From Pirellulaceae bacterium (GTDB lineage Bacteria > Planctomycetota > Planctomycetia > Pirellulales > Pirellulaceae): a stretch of DNA of 64,000 nucleotides. Of this stretch, positions 8,537-16,671 are shown one piece after another (the stretch's first letter is position 1; the number at the start of each line of letters is the position of its first letter). The stretch lies in assembly GCA_019636385.1 (NCBI GenBank), contig JAHBXT010000001.1, positions 1-64,000 of the forward strand. Reading direction: 5' to 3'. Position numbers and translations under genes: made by a program. The notes below the pieces were generated by a model that was not told the DNA's origin, did not search any database, and worked only from the letters and a program-made list of their open reading frames with translations.

Positions 8537-9777
8537 TAGTTCACCGCGCCGCTGAGTTCTGAATTCTTAGTTGACGTAGTATGATGACGGTCTACGCGAC
8601 CACCAGCCAACAACAGAGCCAGAGCCAATCCGCTGGAGCACATACAGGCCACCAACATAGATGCCGCCGAGTAGTGTTCAATCAACCAACCACCAACGGC
8701 TCCACCCACGATGACCGTAAAGCTCAAGAACACCGCATCCATGACTGTCATTGCCGATGTTTGCACATGGGTATCAACAACCGTAAAGATGTAATTTCTA
8801 AGCGCGGTCAGTAGCAATCCAAAGGCCAAGCCCTCGAGAATCGCCGTTGCCATGATAATCCCTGGCGTCTGAAAATAGATGATCAGGCCGTATCGCAACA
8901 TGTATAGACAGCCGGAGATTACCATCAATTTGCGCGGGGCCATTCGCGACAGTAACCATACCGACGCAAACATCGCGGGAATTTCCGCCATCACTCCGAC
9001 AAAAAACGTCCACCCCAAATCGCGGACTCCCCCACCAGTGTCTTTGATTAGTAAGCCTTGGAAATTGAAAGTCGTCTGCACTCCCAAATACATGAAGAAG
9101 ATAACGATCAGGATATACAGGTATGCACCGTTGCCGAACAGGTATTTGATCGCCCGAATGATCGTCAAACGCGGCACTACCGCAGATGATGTGGGTGATG
9201 TTGCCTCCGGCTGAGACTCGATCGCATCGGGGATGATCAGTGACGTCAGACACAGCAGGATGGCGGCAACTTGAGCGACGATGAACATCATATTCCATGA
9301 CACAAATTCGACCAAATAGGCAGTCATGAGTGCGGTCGAGGCCCAGCCCAACGATCCAAATCCGCGAATGCGCCCAAACAACGGCTGCTGGTGGTGATGG
9401 CCTAAGTGCTTGAGCGTCCACGAATCCAGCATCGGGCCGATGGGTTGTTGCAAGAACCCGACGACAGCCATGCAGGGATAGACCCAGCGCAAACTATCGA
9501 CTAATGGAAAACTGCCCAGCACGATGACCAGCAAGCCCGCAGCGATAGCTACAGGAATGCGTAGGCTGGTGAGCTTGTCCGACAGGTATCCAAATACGTT
9601 CTGACCAATCAGAGCTGACAGCGTGTAGACCGACATCATCAGACCGATATTCGATTCCGAGATAGCGCGCTGGTCCTGAAAATAGAGAGTCCAGTACCCT
9701 AAAAAGGCCGCAGACATCGCCCAGTACAGGTAGATCGCCAAGCGAAATCGCCAAAATATCTGCGACAGACTCAGCAT
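8536..9777 (-). CDS. MFS transporter
   Basis: A twelve-helix major facilitator carrier of about 413 residues, most like the MFS_1_like/HcaT-NupG branch: the N-terminal YLYWAMSAAFLGYWTLYFQ and the loop FGRIRGFGSLGWAS (R-x-x-G-S-x-G) are typical. The ATG at 9777 is one base past the stop of the upstream dehydrogenase gene; a start 39 bases earlier would overlap it. The carrier sits between a dehydrogenase and a TRAP system in one coupled operon, so it may export or import a related compound such as a nucleoside, sugar or organic acid. Substrate unknown. Confidence 0.88.
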   Translation of the reverse strand: MLSLSQIFWRFRLAIYLYWAMSAAFLGYWTLYFQDQRAISESNIGLMMSVYTLSALIGQNVFGYLSDKLTSLRIPVAIAAGLLVIVLGSFPLVDSLRWVYPCMAVVGFLQQPIGPMLDSWTLKHLGHHHQQPLFGRIRGFGSLGWASTALMTAYLVEFVSWNMMFIVAQVAAILLCLTSLIIPDAIESQPEATSPTSSAVVPRLTIIRAIKYLFGNGAYLYILIVIFFMYLGVQTTFNFQGLLIKDTGGGVRDLGWTFFVGVMAEIPAMFASVWLLSRMAPRKLMVISGCLYMLRYGLIIYFQTPGIIMATAILEGLAFGLLLTALRNYIFTVVDTHVQTSAMTVMDAVFLSFTVIVGGAVGGWLIEHYSAASMLVACMCSSGLALALLLAGGRVDRHHTTSTKNSELSGAVN

Positions 9778-9778
9778 A

Positions 9779-10828
9779 TTATGCAGCTTGATGCGAGTAG
9801 TCAGGGTCGAATTCACTACGCAGCGTCTCGATTGCCTGTTGAATGAAATCCTCTGTAATCGGACGCTCGTTCAAAATGGAATAGCTGTACCCTTTTTCTT
9901 CGACGTAGGCATTGCAGGCCCGCAACGCCCGGCAAACATCATCGTAGCTGATATCCATCGAGGCGGGATGGATGGGGACACCAGCTTGTTTAATCAGCGA
10001 TTTTATGGCGGCGACATCGTTGTCTTGCAGGAGGCTCATCAGCAAAATCCCGAGGTTAATCACCTTGCCGTGCAGAAAGTGTTTGCGCGTGAGTGCCTCC
10101 AGGCAATAGTAGAAGAAGTGCTCAGACCCTTCTTCGTATTGACAGTGACCGACGCGATAATTTTCGACGGCTACGAAACGAAAACCCTCCATCAACATGC
10201 GGATGCCGCGCTGGCTGACAGCGTAGACTTCTGGCATGTTATTTTTGACATCCTGTAGGATGCCGGCTGTCTGCTGATACAACGTTTCGTCCATTTGGCT
10301 GCGCCCCTGGGCTACCGCCAATCGCCAATCAAATAACGCGGTATGGCAACTAAGTAGATCGCATACTCCAGAGCGATTCATGACAGGTGGGGCTGACTGA
10401 AGGATGTCAAAGTCACAGTAAATCTTGTGCGGAAACATCTGACCCACATACTGCACTTTGCCGTCGATGCGCAACGCGATGGGATACGAGAACATTGCAT
10501 CTACCGAAATCGCCGTGGGAACTTGGAAAAGCGGGCGCTGCGATTTCCAGGCATGGTACTTGGCAATGTCCATGGCCATGCCACCCCCCAGGCCGATAGC
10601 CACGTCAAAAGGTTCTAACGCAGCGTGCTCGTTCTCCAGTTTGCTGGCTTCCATCGTTTGAGCCATAACTAACTGAGGCTGCAAGGGTTCCATACGGCTG
10701 CCGTACAGTTCCCACAATCTTGGGTCGGTAACCAACAATACACGCTTACCCCGGGCAAGTTCGAGCAGCTCACCTGAGCAGTTTTGCCCATACACCACGT
10801 CGTACTCAATTGAGTTCTTGCTTGTCAT
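9779..10828 (-). CDS. Iron-containing alcohol dehydrogenase family, sn-glycerol-1-phosphate dehydrogenase-like
   Basis: A 349-residue NAD(P)-dependent dehydrogenase of the Fe-ADH/dehydroquinate-synthase-like fold. It shows the nucleotide-binding GLGGGMAMDIAKYHA, the substrate loop PTAISVDAMFS, and metal ligands in GVCDLLS (Asp), EGSEHFFYY (His) and HFLHGKVI (His). The pattern is nearest to glycerol-1-phosphate dehydrogenase/AraM rather than to ordinary alcohol dehydrogenases. G1P dehydrogenase makes the glycerol phosphate backbone of archaeal lipids from dihydroxyacetone phosphate, and a few bacteria have it. Here it heads a transport operon, which fits sugar- or polyol-acid catabolism at least as well, so the substrate is open. 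Confidence 0.8.
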   Translation of the reverse strand: MTSKNSIEYDVVYGQNCSGELLELARGKRVLLVTDPRLWELYGSRMEPLQPQLVMAQTMEASKLENEHAALEPFDVAIGLGGGMAMDIAKYHAWKSQRPLFQVPTAISVDAMFSYPIALRIDGKVQYVGQMFPHKIYCDFDILQSAPPVMNRSGVCDLLSCHTALFDWRLAVAQGRSQMDETLYQQTAGILQDVKNNMPEVYAVSQRGIRMLMEGFRFVAVENYRVGHCQYEEGSEHFFYYCLEALTRKHFLHGKVINLGILLMSLLQDNDVAAIKSLIKQAGVPIHPASMDISYDDVCRALRACNAYVEEKGYSYSILNERPITEDFIQQAIETLRSEFDPDYSHQAA

Positions 10829-10968
10829 CTGTGAGCCTGTACGGTAATTCTTGGGGGGCTAGTCGCCAGTCGCCTGCCGCCAGTGGCGTGCTCTGCTATG
10901 ATTGAGCAAGTTACTCAGGCACGCAACCGTCCGCGAATGAAATCCGCCTGATTTTTCGAGAGGTCTCT

Positions 10969-11847
10969 ATGGAAATCAGCTCATCTTTCGTTGGAACCCA
11001 GCTTCGACCGCTGTCGATCGAAATCACTTCGCGCCAAGCCATGAATTATGCGGCCAGCGTTTTCGACGATAATCGAGTCTATTTTGATGATGTTCATGCC
11101 AGTGGAATTGTGGCGCATCCCATGATCGCCTGCGCGATCACCTGGGCTATCTCGCGCGACTTCGAGCAGTTTCTAACGTCGGGCAGCTTTCCGCACCACG
11201 TTCGCCGCCAACAAGTTCATTACAGTGAGAGCTTGACTTGGCATCGCCCGCTGCGTCCAGGAGATCGCCTGGAGGTGACAGGAGATATTGTAGCCATCGT
11301 ACCGCACCGCGCGGGAACGCATTTTGTCGTGCGCTATCGGGCGGTAGACCAGCAGGGGCAACCGGTATTTACCGAGTACGCCGGAGCAATCTTGCGCGGC
11401 GTGCAGTGCTGTGATGAAGGTCGTGGAGAGGAAAATTTGCCGGCAGTTCCCCGATTTGCCAAGTCTCCAGAGATGTGGTCGGCTGAACTGAAGATTCACC
11501 CTCTGGCTGCGCATATCTACGATGGCTGTGCCGACATGCACTTTCCTATCCACAGTTCCCAGGCGTTTGCATTGTCGGTCGGTTTGCCAGGTATCATCCT
11601 GCACGGGACCGCCACATTGTCCTATGCCGTTAGCGAGTTGCTGCGACGTGAAGTTGGCAATGACCCAACACGGCTGCAACAACTGGATTGTCGATTTACA
11701 GGCATGGTAGCGCCCGGCTCAAGCGTATATTTGCAGTTGCTAGGCAACGAACCGAATCAGAAACACGCCGATTTGTTTTGGCAGGTTGTAGGAACTGATG
11801 GTCGACCGGTGATTAGCAACGGCAGATTGCGTGTTCAAATCGACTAG
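10969..11847 (+). CDS. MaoC-like double-hotdog dehydratase
   Basis: A 292-residue protein with two hotdog repeats. The N-terminal half has the substrate-side motif VYFDDVHASGIVAHPMIAC and the C-terminal half the hydratase-type FPIHSSQAFALSVGLPGIILHGTATLSYAV, where Asp/His of a hydratase 2 motif would be expected; IHSS replaces the usual D-x-N-P-I-H order. Members hydrate 2-enoyl-CoA or act on acyl-ACP. It is followed 48 bases later by an acyl ligase gene and then by an oxidoreductase, so the three probably act on one acyl substrate. An AGAGG lies nine bases before the ATG. Confidence 0.85.
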   Translation: MEISSSFVGTQLRPLSIEITSRQAMNYAASVFDDNRVYFDDVHASGIVAHPMIACAITWAISRDFEQFLTSGSFPHHVRRQQVHYSESLTWHRPLRPGDRLEVTGDIVAIVPHRAGTHFVVRYRAVDQQGQPVFTEYAGAILRGVQCCDEGRGEENLPAVPRFAKSPEMWSAELKIHPLAAHIYDGCADMHFPIHSSQAFALSVGLPGIILHGTATLSYAVSELLRREVGNDPTRLQQLDCRFTGMVAPGSSVYLQLLGNEPNQKHADLFWQVVGTDGRPVISNGRLRVQID

Positions 11848-11895
11848 TTGGCGAACACTCACTATTGACAACCAAAGCAAAAGAATGGGGGCTCA

Positions 11896-13502
11896 ATGAT
11901 TGATCAGTCGACCGCTGTACTGCCGTCGGTAACCCGGATTTTTGAGTGTGTCCAGCATTGGGCGCGCGTTACACCGGATTCGGAAGCTATTGTTTTCCAA
12001 GACCGGCGGCTGACCTATGCCGAACTGCAAGCAGCCATCGATAGAGCAGCTCGAGCGTTGCTGGCCGCCGGCACTCGGCCTGGCGATCGGGTGGCCATGC
12101 TGGCAATGGCATGTCCAGAATTCATGATTACGTTTTTGGCCGCCAGTCAAGTCGGTGCGATGTGGTTGGGATTGAATCCCAAGCTGAGCGCTCGCGAGTT
12201 GAGTTACATCCTGAACGATTGTCGCCCCAAGCTGTTGTTCACAGTGGATAGCTATGGCGGCAAGTCCATGGCGGAGGAGTTGGCGCGAGTCGATTTGAAA
12301 GGCGCTGGCGTCGACGCGACAGTTGTCATGGGCCAGCCGTGGGCAGGTGTTCGGTCGTATCATGAATTCACAGCCGCAAGTGTCCACGACCTGACGTCTG
12401 AACTGGCAGCACGTGCTGCCCAGGTACAACCAGACGATGATGTGTTACTGATGTATACGTCGGGCTCGACGGGACAACCCAAAGGTGTAATTCAGACGCA
12501 TCACAGTATTTTGGTTAATGTTCAACAACAGGCGCGCTGCTTTTACATGGATCGCTCCACGCGGTCTCTGCTGCACTTTCCCATCAATCACGTGGCCGCC
12601 GATGTTGAAATTGGCTATGCGACGATGTTCATCGGCGAGCGCTGGTCATGATGGATCGCTTTGATCCGGCGGCGACCTGAAATACTGGGCCGTGAAAGAC
12701 ACGATGCTGGGCAGATTCCGGCCATGTTCTTGATGCAGCCACTTTTGCCCCAGTTTCGCGAACACGGACTTCAGTGGCCTGAAAGGCAATTATGTGGGGA
12801 GGTGCGCAGCCCCCATGAAACTGTTGCCCGGACTCAAGCAAATCAGTCAAGCGACGGTGCTATGCTGATGACTGGGTATGGTTCGACTGAGGCGTGCGGT
12901 TTCATTACCTATACAACCAACTGACGATTTGGAGCAGTTGGCTACCAGCGTGGGCCGCGCCTGAAGTTTGAGCTGGCAGTTGACGACCAGCGACAGCCAC
13001 TGCCAACCGGACACTGGAGCTCGCGATTCGCGGACCGTTTCTGTTTAGGAGTATCTCAATAAACCCGAAGCGACAGCTCAGGGCCAAAAAGATGCCGATG
13101 GCTGGTTTTTACACTGGCGACCTGGGCTATCTGGACGGCGCGGTGCTGTATCTAAACGGCCGCAAATCAGAGATGTATAAGACAGGTGGCGAGAATGTCT
13201 TTCCGCGCGAGATCGAAGATGTATTGTGTGAACATCCAGCGGTGGCATTGGCAGCCGTGATCGGCGTGTCCGACCCGTTGTATCAGGAGGTTGGTTATGC
13301 ACTGGTTATGCTGCGTCCTGGCGCGTCCATTACGCCTGACCAGCTCAAAGAGCATTGCCAGTCGCACCTAGTGAACTTCAAAGTCCCCAAGACGATTGAA
13401 ATCCGCCCGATGTTGCCGCTGCTGGCCAATGGCAAAGTGAACAAGTTAGAACTCAAACGCGAAATTGCAGCCACGACTACGAGCCATGGTGCTACGCCGT
13501 AG
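11896..13502 (+). pseudogene. AMP-dependent acyl-CoA/acyl ligase, left copy with many frameshifts
   Basis: An ANL-superfamily adenylating enzyme. The first 246 residues read cleanly and include the P-loop MYTSGSTGQPKGV (about 12454-12492). From about 12632 to 13145 the sequence matches the intact copy at 18365-19387 but with about 25 single-base gains or losses, so no frame survives; the last 115 codons (13150-13502) are in frame again and hold GRKSEMYKTGGENVFPREIE and the catalytic Lys region NGKVNK. The differences cluster in short homopolymers and hardly include substitutions, so they may be sequencing errors rather than decay. If corrected, the gene would encode a full ligase of about 535 residues. 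Confidence 0.85.
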
Positions 13503-13662
13503 GGGTGGGACGCGCCACGCTGCTGCACTGTATAATATTTGAATCACAACAGTTATCAAGACAGGACAGCACGATGACACCCATGTTAATTTATGGTGCC
13601 AATGGTTACACCGGTGAACTCATTACGCGACTGTCCGTCGAGCGCGGCATGCGTCCGCTGCT
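12499..13662. repeat. Direct repeat, left copy (ligase 3' part and reductase 5' end)
   Basis: This stretch is repeated at 18365-19547 in the same orientation. Homology begins just after the ligase P-loop (CATCACAG at 12499 and 18365) and ends at the TA next to the left inverted repeat of the IS630-type element. The outer parts are nearly identical; the middle carries many one-base indels. Together with the right copy it brackets the IS, the integron and the gene at 17910. Confidence 0.93.
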
Positions 13663-13681
13663 AGAGCAGACCTCGAATTGA
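13574..13681 (+). pseudogene. 5' fragment of the saccharopine-dehydrogenase-like gene
   Basis: The first 30 codons (MTPMLIYGANGYTGELITRL...) are identical to the start of the full gene at 19459. The frame then runs into the inverted repeat of the insertion sequence and stops at 13681. It keeps only the nucleotide-binding turn GANGYTG and cannot be functional. Its upstream region, including a TATAAT hexamer, is duplicated with it. Confidence 0.9.
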
Positions 13682-14701
13682 TGTAGCGTCGGATGTAGCG
13701 GATTTGCTTTAATACATTTTGCCCAAGGAGGTGGCCAAATGCGTGCTTATTCGATGGATTTGAGAATTCGTGTACTCAAGGCCTGTGATTCAGGGTTGGG
13801 AACGACGGAAGTTGCCGAATTGTTTGACGTGTCGACCGCTTGGATTCGAAGGCTCAAGCAACGCCGTCGTGAAACAGGTCAAATCGGTGCTCGTGAGCAA
13901 AGACACGGCCCGCTTCCCAAACTACACGGACACGAAGAGGAGCTCGTGAGAATTGTCGAGGAACAGCCGGATCGAACGGCCAAAGGAAATCGCGGCATTA
14001 CTTCCGCTTTGCATCGCATCAAACCGTCGACCGCTTTGTTCGTCGTTTGAACTATCGATTTAAAAAAAGACATTGACGGCGGCCGAGCAGCAGCGGCCTG
14101 ATGTAGCAGAGAAGCGGCTGCGATGGCGTCGTTGGTGCCACACCTGGACGCAAGGCGATTTGTCTTTCTCGATGAGATCTTGGCAAAAACAAATATGTCA
14201 CGCTTAGAGGTAGAGCCCTCCCGGGCAAGCGAATCATCGGAAATGATCCCCCACGGCCATTGGAAAACCACGACTGTATTGATGGGACTACGATCCGAAG
14301 GAATCGTATCTCCATTGGTCATTGATGGGCCGGTGAACGGTTTCGGTCTTTCTAGCTTGGATAAAACAGCAGTTCTGCAAAGAGCTTCGCTATAAAGACA
14401 TTGTCGTCATGGACAATCTCTCGGGCACTTTCAAAGTCGCCGGAGTCGTCGAAAGCCTTATCGAGTCGGTTGGCGTTCGCTACCTTCCCTGCCCGCCCGA
14501 CCCTGGGAACCCGATCGAAAATCTCTGCAGTAAACTAAAGTGGCTGATTCGAAGCGAGGCGACCCGGACCGTCCAAGCCCTCTGGAACGCAGTTGGCAAA
14601 CTGGTCGACCGATTCCATCCGAAGGAATGCCTCAACTACATTATCCATGCCGGATATCGCCTGAAGAATACAGCCGCTACAACTACTTGAGGTCTGCTCT
14701 A
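13662..14701 (+). mobile_element. IS630-family insertion sequence, degenerate
   Basis: About 1.04 kb bounded by matching inverted ends: left CTAGAGCAGACCTCGA, right (reversed) CTAGAGCAGACCTCAA. A TA dinucleotide stands at each outer edge (13662-13663 and 14700-14701), as expected for the TA target duplication of IS630/Tc1-type elements. Inside is a broken transposase. The left edge touches the end of the duplicated ligase/reductase segment and the right edge touches a truncated integron cassette, so the two flanks do not rejoin into one target gene; a deletion or rearrangement followed insertion. Confidence 0.85.
13739..14690 (+). pseudogene. IS630-family transposase, several frameshifts
   Basis: The first part (13739 to about 13985, MRAYSMDLRIRVLKACDSG...) is the helix-turn-helix domain of IS630 transposases. 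Later pieces lie in different frames: RRLNYRFKK and TLTAAEQQRPDVAEKRLRWRR around 14040-14120, RFVFLDEILAKTNM with the first catalytic Asp at about 14156-14197, PHGHWKTTTVLMGLRSEGIV at 14250-14308, VVMDN with the second Asp near 14405, and NPIEN with the Glu near 14510. All three acidic residues survive but at least four frameshifts separate them. Either the element is dead or this stretch is of low sequence quality. Confidence 0.88.
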
Positions 14702-14859
14702 GGTTGGTATTGAAGAGGTGGCGGAACGAACGCCGGTATCTCAATGGCCTCGTTGCAGGTTGGGCAGTTGCCTGACATGCCCGAATGAGACTGCTCTACA
14801 AGTATGTGTTGCCCACAGTGGGCGCACTCAAGTTTAAGAGTTTGATTGGTAGCTTCCAT
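14683..14859 (-). CDS. Zinc-ribbon-like small protein, third integron cassette, truncated
   Basis: A 58-codon frame from the ATG at 14859: MEATNQTLKLECAHCGQHILVEQ followed by NCPTCNEAIEIP, two CxxC pairs about 21 residues apart that would bind one zinc. It starts 29 bases into cassette 3, after attC of the preceding cassette. The insertion sequence begins at 14701, so the last residues (RADLK) are encoded by the IS end and the true C-terminus and the cassette's own attC are gone. Such ribbons occur in many small DNA-, RNA- or protein-binding proteins; no function is assigned. Confidence 0.55.
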   Translation of the reverse strand: MEATNQTLKLECAHCGQHILVEQSHSGMSGNCPTCNEAIEIPAFVPPPLQYQPRADLK

Positions 14860-14882
14860 TTTTAGTGTGCGCGTGAAATGTC

Positions 14883-14968
14883 GCCGAACGACCCGGATCA
14901 CCGGGCCGGGAGTTATCTATCCATTGTCAACTCGGCTTTTCCGGCTCCGGTGCATCCGTTGGTTAGGA
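14883..14968 (-). other. attC site of cassette 2
   Basis: On the minus strand the site starts with R'' GTCCTAAC and ends with R' GTTCGGC. The arms AACCAACGGATGCACCGG and CCGGTGATCCGGGTCGTT pair with an extrahelical base and a few mismatches, the folded form that integron integrases use. R'' is exactly complementary to the first bases of this cassette (GTTAGGAC at 16033-16026), which proves that this attC and the gene at 14917-16014 travelled together as one cassette. The site overlaps the 3' end of the gene. Confidence 0.85.
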
Positions 14969-16014
14969 CTTCTTTCTGCGGATCCGTTGGATTTGGTTCC
15001 GGCGTGAAATTCATCCGCACCTTCCTTGACCGAATCATGACCTTCTTTACCGGTCTCGATTTTGTCGGCGCGTCGATTTTGATCGGTGTGAGCTTTTGGA
15101 TCGTGGTTTTCATTTGGGGGCTCAGTTTTTGGTTTGGGTAGGGCGAACTTGATTTTAACGAGCAAATCAGTCTGCGTGAAGTCTCTCAAAAAATCTCCAC
15201 CGAGCGTTTTGGCGTTACCGGATAGTAGGTTCTCAAAGAGTTTTTCTTCGATTGGATGTGGTCTGCGTACGCATTTGAACAGCTTATCCGCCTCACGGTA
15301 ATCGATTACGAAGGAGTGTGACGGATACTCTTCAATTAATGATCGCAAAGACGATTCCGACATTCCTAGTCGAATTCCGTATTGCATTGCAATATCTATC
15401 GACCGTTGAAGCTCGCCGATCCAAATCGGGTCGATTTTCTCAGTAATGGGTGCAAATAGTCCAATTGCTAGCTGATTCGCGATCTCAGACGCGGTTTTTG
15501 TCGTGATGATACCACCACTGCTAGTTCGCACTCTCAAAAAGTTCTCTTCCCACGCTTCAAATGCTTGCTTTGATACAAACTTGATGGCCTGAGAAATCGA
15601 TAGTCCTGAACTTCGGCGAACAAATTCATCTGGGCTAAATACTTGAACATCCAGAGGCCCTAATTCACCGCATGGAGCTATCACCAATTCGGTGGCTCCA
15701 ATTGCCATAAGAGTCCCAGCGCTCTTGCAAGCTCCCCACACGCCAACGACGAAGTCGTCATACGATACTTGAAAATGTCTCGCGACCCGATACGCAGCAT
15801 CGGCGTCGCCACCGGGAGTCGTGAGCAGCAGGAAAGCGCGTTTATTTCCAGAAACGCCGATATGTGGTCGCAGAAGTTTGTGCAGTACGGGGTGTATGTC
15901 ACCGTTGTAGATGAACACGTCGCTATTGAGCAATTTGGCATCTGCCAACTGGTCTAGTTCGTCTTGGTCGTCGTCGGCAAAGGCTACTTCGACTTCGGCG
16001 AAATTCATGTTCAT
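14917..16014 (-). CDS. SDH-family serine protease (ClpP/crotonase fold), integron cassette 2
   Basis: A 365-residue protein of the serine dehydrogenase proteinase family (ClpP/SppA-like fold). Key stretches are LLTTPGGDADAAYRVARHF, the nucleophile region GACKSAGTLMAIGATELVIAP (Ser in KSAGT) and GELGPLDVQV. It lacks a signal peptide or clear membrane helix, so a cytoplasmic place is likely. After about residue 295 comes a polar, Lys/Glu/Pro-rich tail; the last 15 residues (NQRMHRSRKSRVDNG) are encoded by the attC site, as is common in cassette genes. The start follows the cassette boundary by only 18 bases. Its benefit to the host is unknown. Confidence 0.85.
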   Translation of the reverse strand: MNMNFAEVEVAFADDDQDELDQLADAKLLNSDVFIYNGDIHPVLHKLLRPHIGVSGNKRAFLLLTTPGGDADAAYRVARHFQVSYDDFVVGVWGACKSAGTLMAIGATELVIAPCGELGPLDVQVFSPDEFVRRSSGLSISQAIKFVSKQAFEAWEENFLRVRTSSGGIITTKTASEIANQLAIGLFAPITEKIDPIWIGELQRSIDIAMQYGIRLGMSESSLRSLIEEYPSHSFVIDYREADKLFKCVRRPHPIEEKLFENLLSGNAKTLGGDFLRDFTQTDLLVKIKFALPKPKTEPPNENHDPKAHTDQNRRADKIETGKEGHDSVKEGADEFHAGTKSNGSAERSPNQRMHRSRKSRVDNG

Positions 16015-16026
16015 GGTCTTTCAATG

Positions 16027-16086
16027 TCCTAACACCTGAATTAAGCCGCGCCGCGAAGCGGCGTCGGCTTGAATGAATTGTTAGAT
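16027..16086 (-). other. attC site of cassette 1
   Basis: A textbook 60-base attC on the minus strand: R'' ATCTAAC, an arm ending AAGCCGACGCCGC, a TTC turn, the second arm GCGGCGCGGCTT, and R' GTTAGGA. Its layout is that of the short sites of class 1 integron cassettes. R'' extended (TGGCATCTAAC) is the exact complement of the start of cassette 1 (GTTAGATGCCA, 16544-16534), which fixes cassette 1 as 16033-16543. Confidence 0.95.
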
Positions 16087-16096
16087 GCCAGCCCGA

Positions 16097-16429
16097 TCAA
16101 TGTGCGCTGACCTTGGATAGCAGATTTAGAACGGCGACGCCACTAACGATAAGTCCCATGCCAACGAACGCCCACAAGTCTAGTTTCTGGCCATGGAAGA
16201 TCCAAGCGATAGCTGCCACAAGTACGATGCCGAGGCCAGCCCAAACAGCATAAGCAATGCCGACCGGGATGGACTTGAGTGCGAGAGAGAGGAAATAGAA
16301 CGCAAGCCCGTAGCCAGCCACAACTACAACAGAAGGAACTAACTTGGTGAATCCATGGCTGGACTTCAGTGCGGAAGTTGCGACGACCTCACCAAATATT
16401 GCAATAGCCAGAAAGAGCCAGTTCTTCAC
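16097..16429 (-). CDS. Small multidrug resistance (Qac-type) efflux protein, integron cassette 1
   Basis: A 110-residue, four-helix SMR transporter that works as a dimer and exchanges protons for lipophilic cations such as quaternary ammonium compounds. The essential Glu lies in helix 1 ([17 protein letters not shown]), and [23 protein letters not shown] is the family signature. The sequence is very close in pattern to the QacE/QacF/QacH proteins of class 1 integrons, including the ending [16 protein letters not shown] use the GTG at 16429 (giving MKNWLFL) because GGAG lies seven bases upstream and the family starts there. The gene fills a 511-base cassette with its own attC. Confidence 0.93.
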   Translation of the reverse strand: MKNWLFLAIAIFGEVVATSALKSSHGFTKLVPSVVVVAGYGLAFYFLSLALKSIPVGIAYAVWAGLGIVLVAAIAWIFHGQKLDLWAFVGMGLIVSGVAVLNLLSKVSAH

Positions 16430-16537
16430 GTGCAATCTCCTCTACGGTATGAAGGAGAAATAGTGGTGGCTATGAGTTGCCAAAAACAGTCTTGCGGCTG
16501 TCGATTTTCTGTGAGCATACGCAACGCCAAATCTGGC

Positions 16538-16544
16538 ATCTAAC
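16538..16544 (-). other. attI x attC crossover point
   Basis: The minus strand reads GTTAGAT here, a perfect GTTRRRY core. The bases that follow are complementary to R'' of the attC at 16027-16086, so this is where cassette 1 was inserted. The integron's attI site therefore lies between here and the intI stop at 16686. No further simple GTT-type integrase sites are obvious in it, but the stretch holds the promoter and palindromes listed separately. Confidence 0.85.
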
Positions 16545-16551
16545 TTATTAT

Positions 16552-16597
16552 TAGGCTGATCAGCCTACTACCTGTAGGCCGCAAATTTGCAGCCTAC
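16552..16597. repeat. Two adjacent palindromes in the attI region
   Basis: TAGGCTGATCAGCCTA (16552-16567) is a perfect 16-base palindrome. Six bases on, GTAGGC (16574-16579) and GCCTAC (16592-16597) flank the inner palindrome GCAAATTTGC, giving a second one broken by a single C/A mismatch. Both share the AGGC/GCCT core. They lie between the candidate promoter and cassette 1, so they could be operators, leader hairpins or integrase contact sites. Confidence 0.7.
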
Positions 16598-16626
16598 CAC
16601 ACAGGCGTTGTTGTTTTGTAAGTCAT

Positions 16627-16655
16627 ATTGTAACAATCACTTAAGTATTTGTCAC
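16627..16655 (-). promoter_or_regulatory. Candidate cassette promoter (Pc)
   Basis: On the minus strand GTGACA (16655-16650) and TACAAT (16632-16627) are separated by exactly 17 bases, each one base off the sigma-70 consensus hexamer. Transcription would start near 16620 and run through the attI junction into the SMR and protease cassettes. Having it between intI and the first cassette fits an integron whose integrase gene is not divergent from its cassettes. Confidence 0.6.
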
Positions 16656-16671
16656 GCTAGTCTGTGCGTGA

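Noticed and set aside
14100-14400. Programmed frameshift in the IS630-type transposase (A-rich stretch near 14060)
   Set aside because: At least four frame changes are needed to read the whole protein, so decay or sequence error explains it better than programmed slippage.
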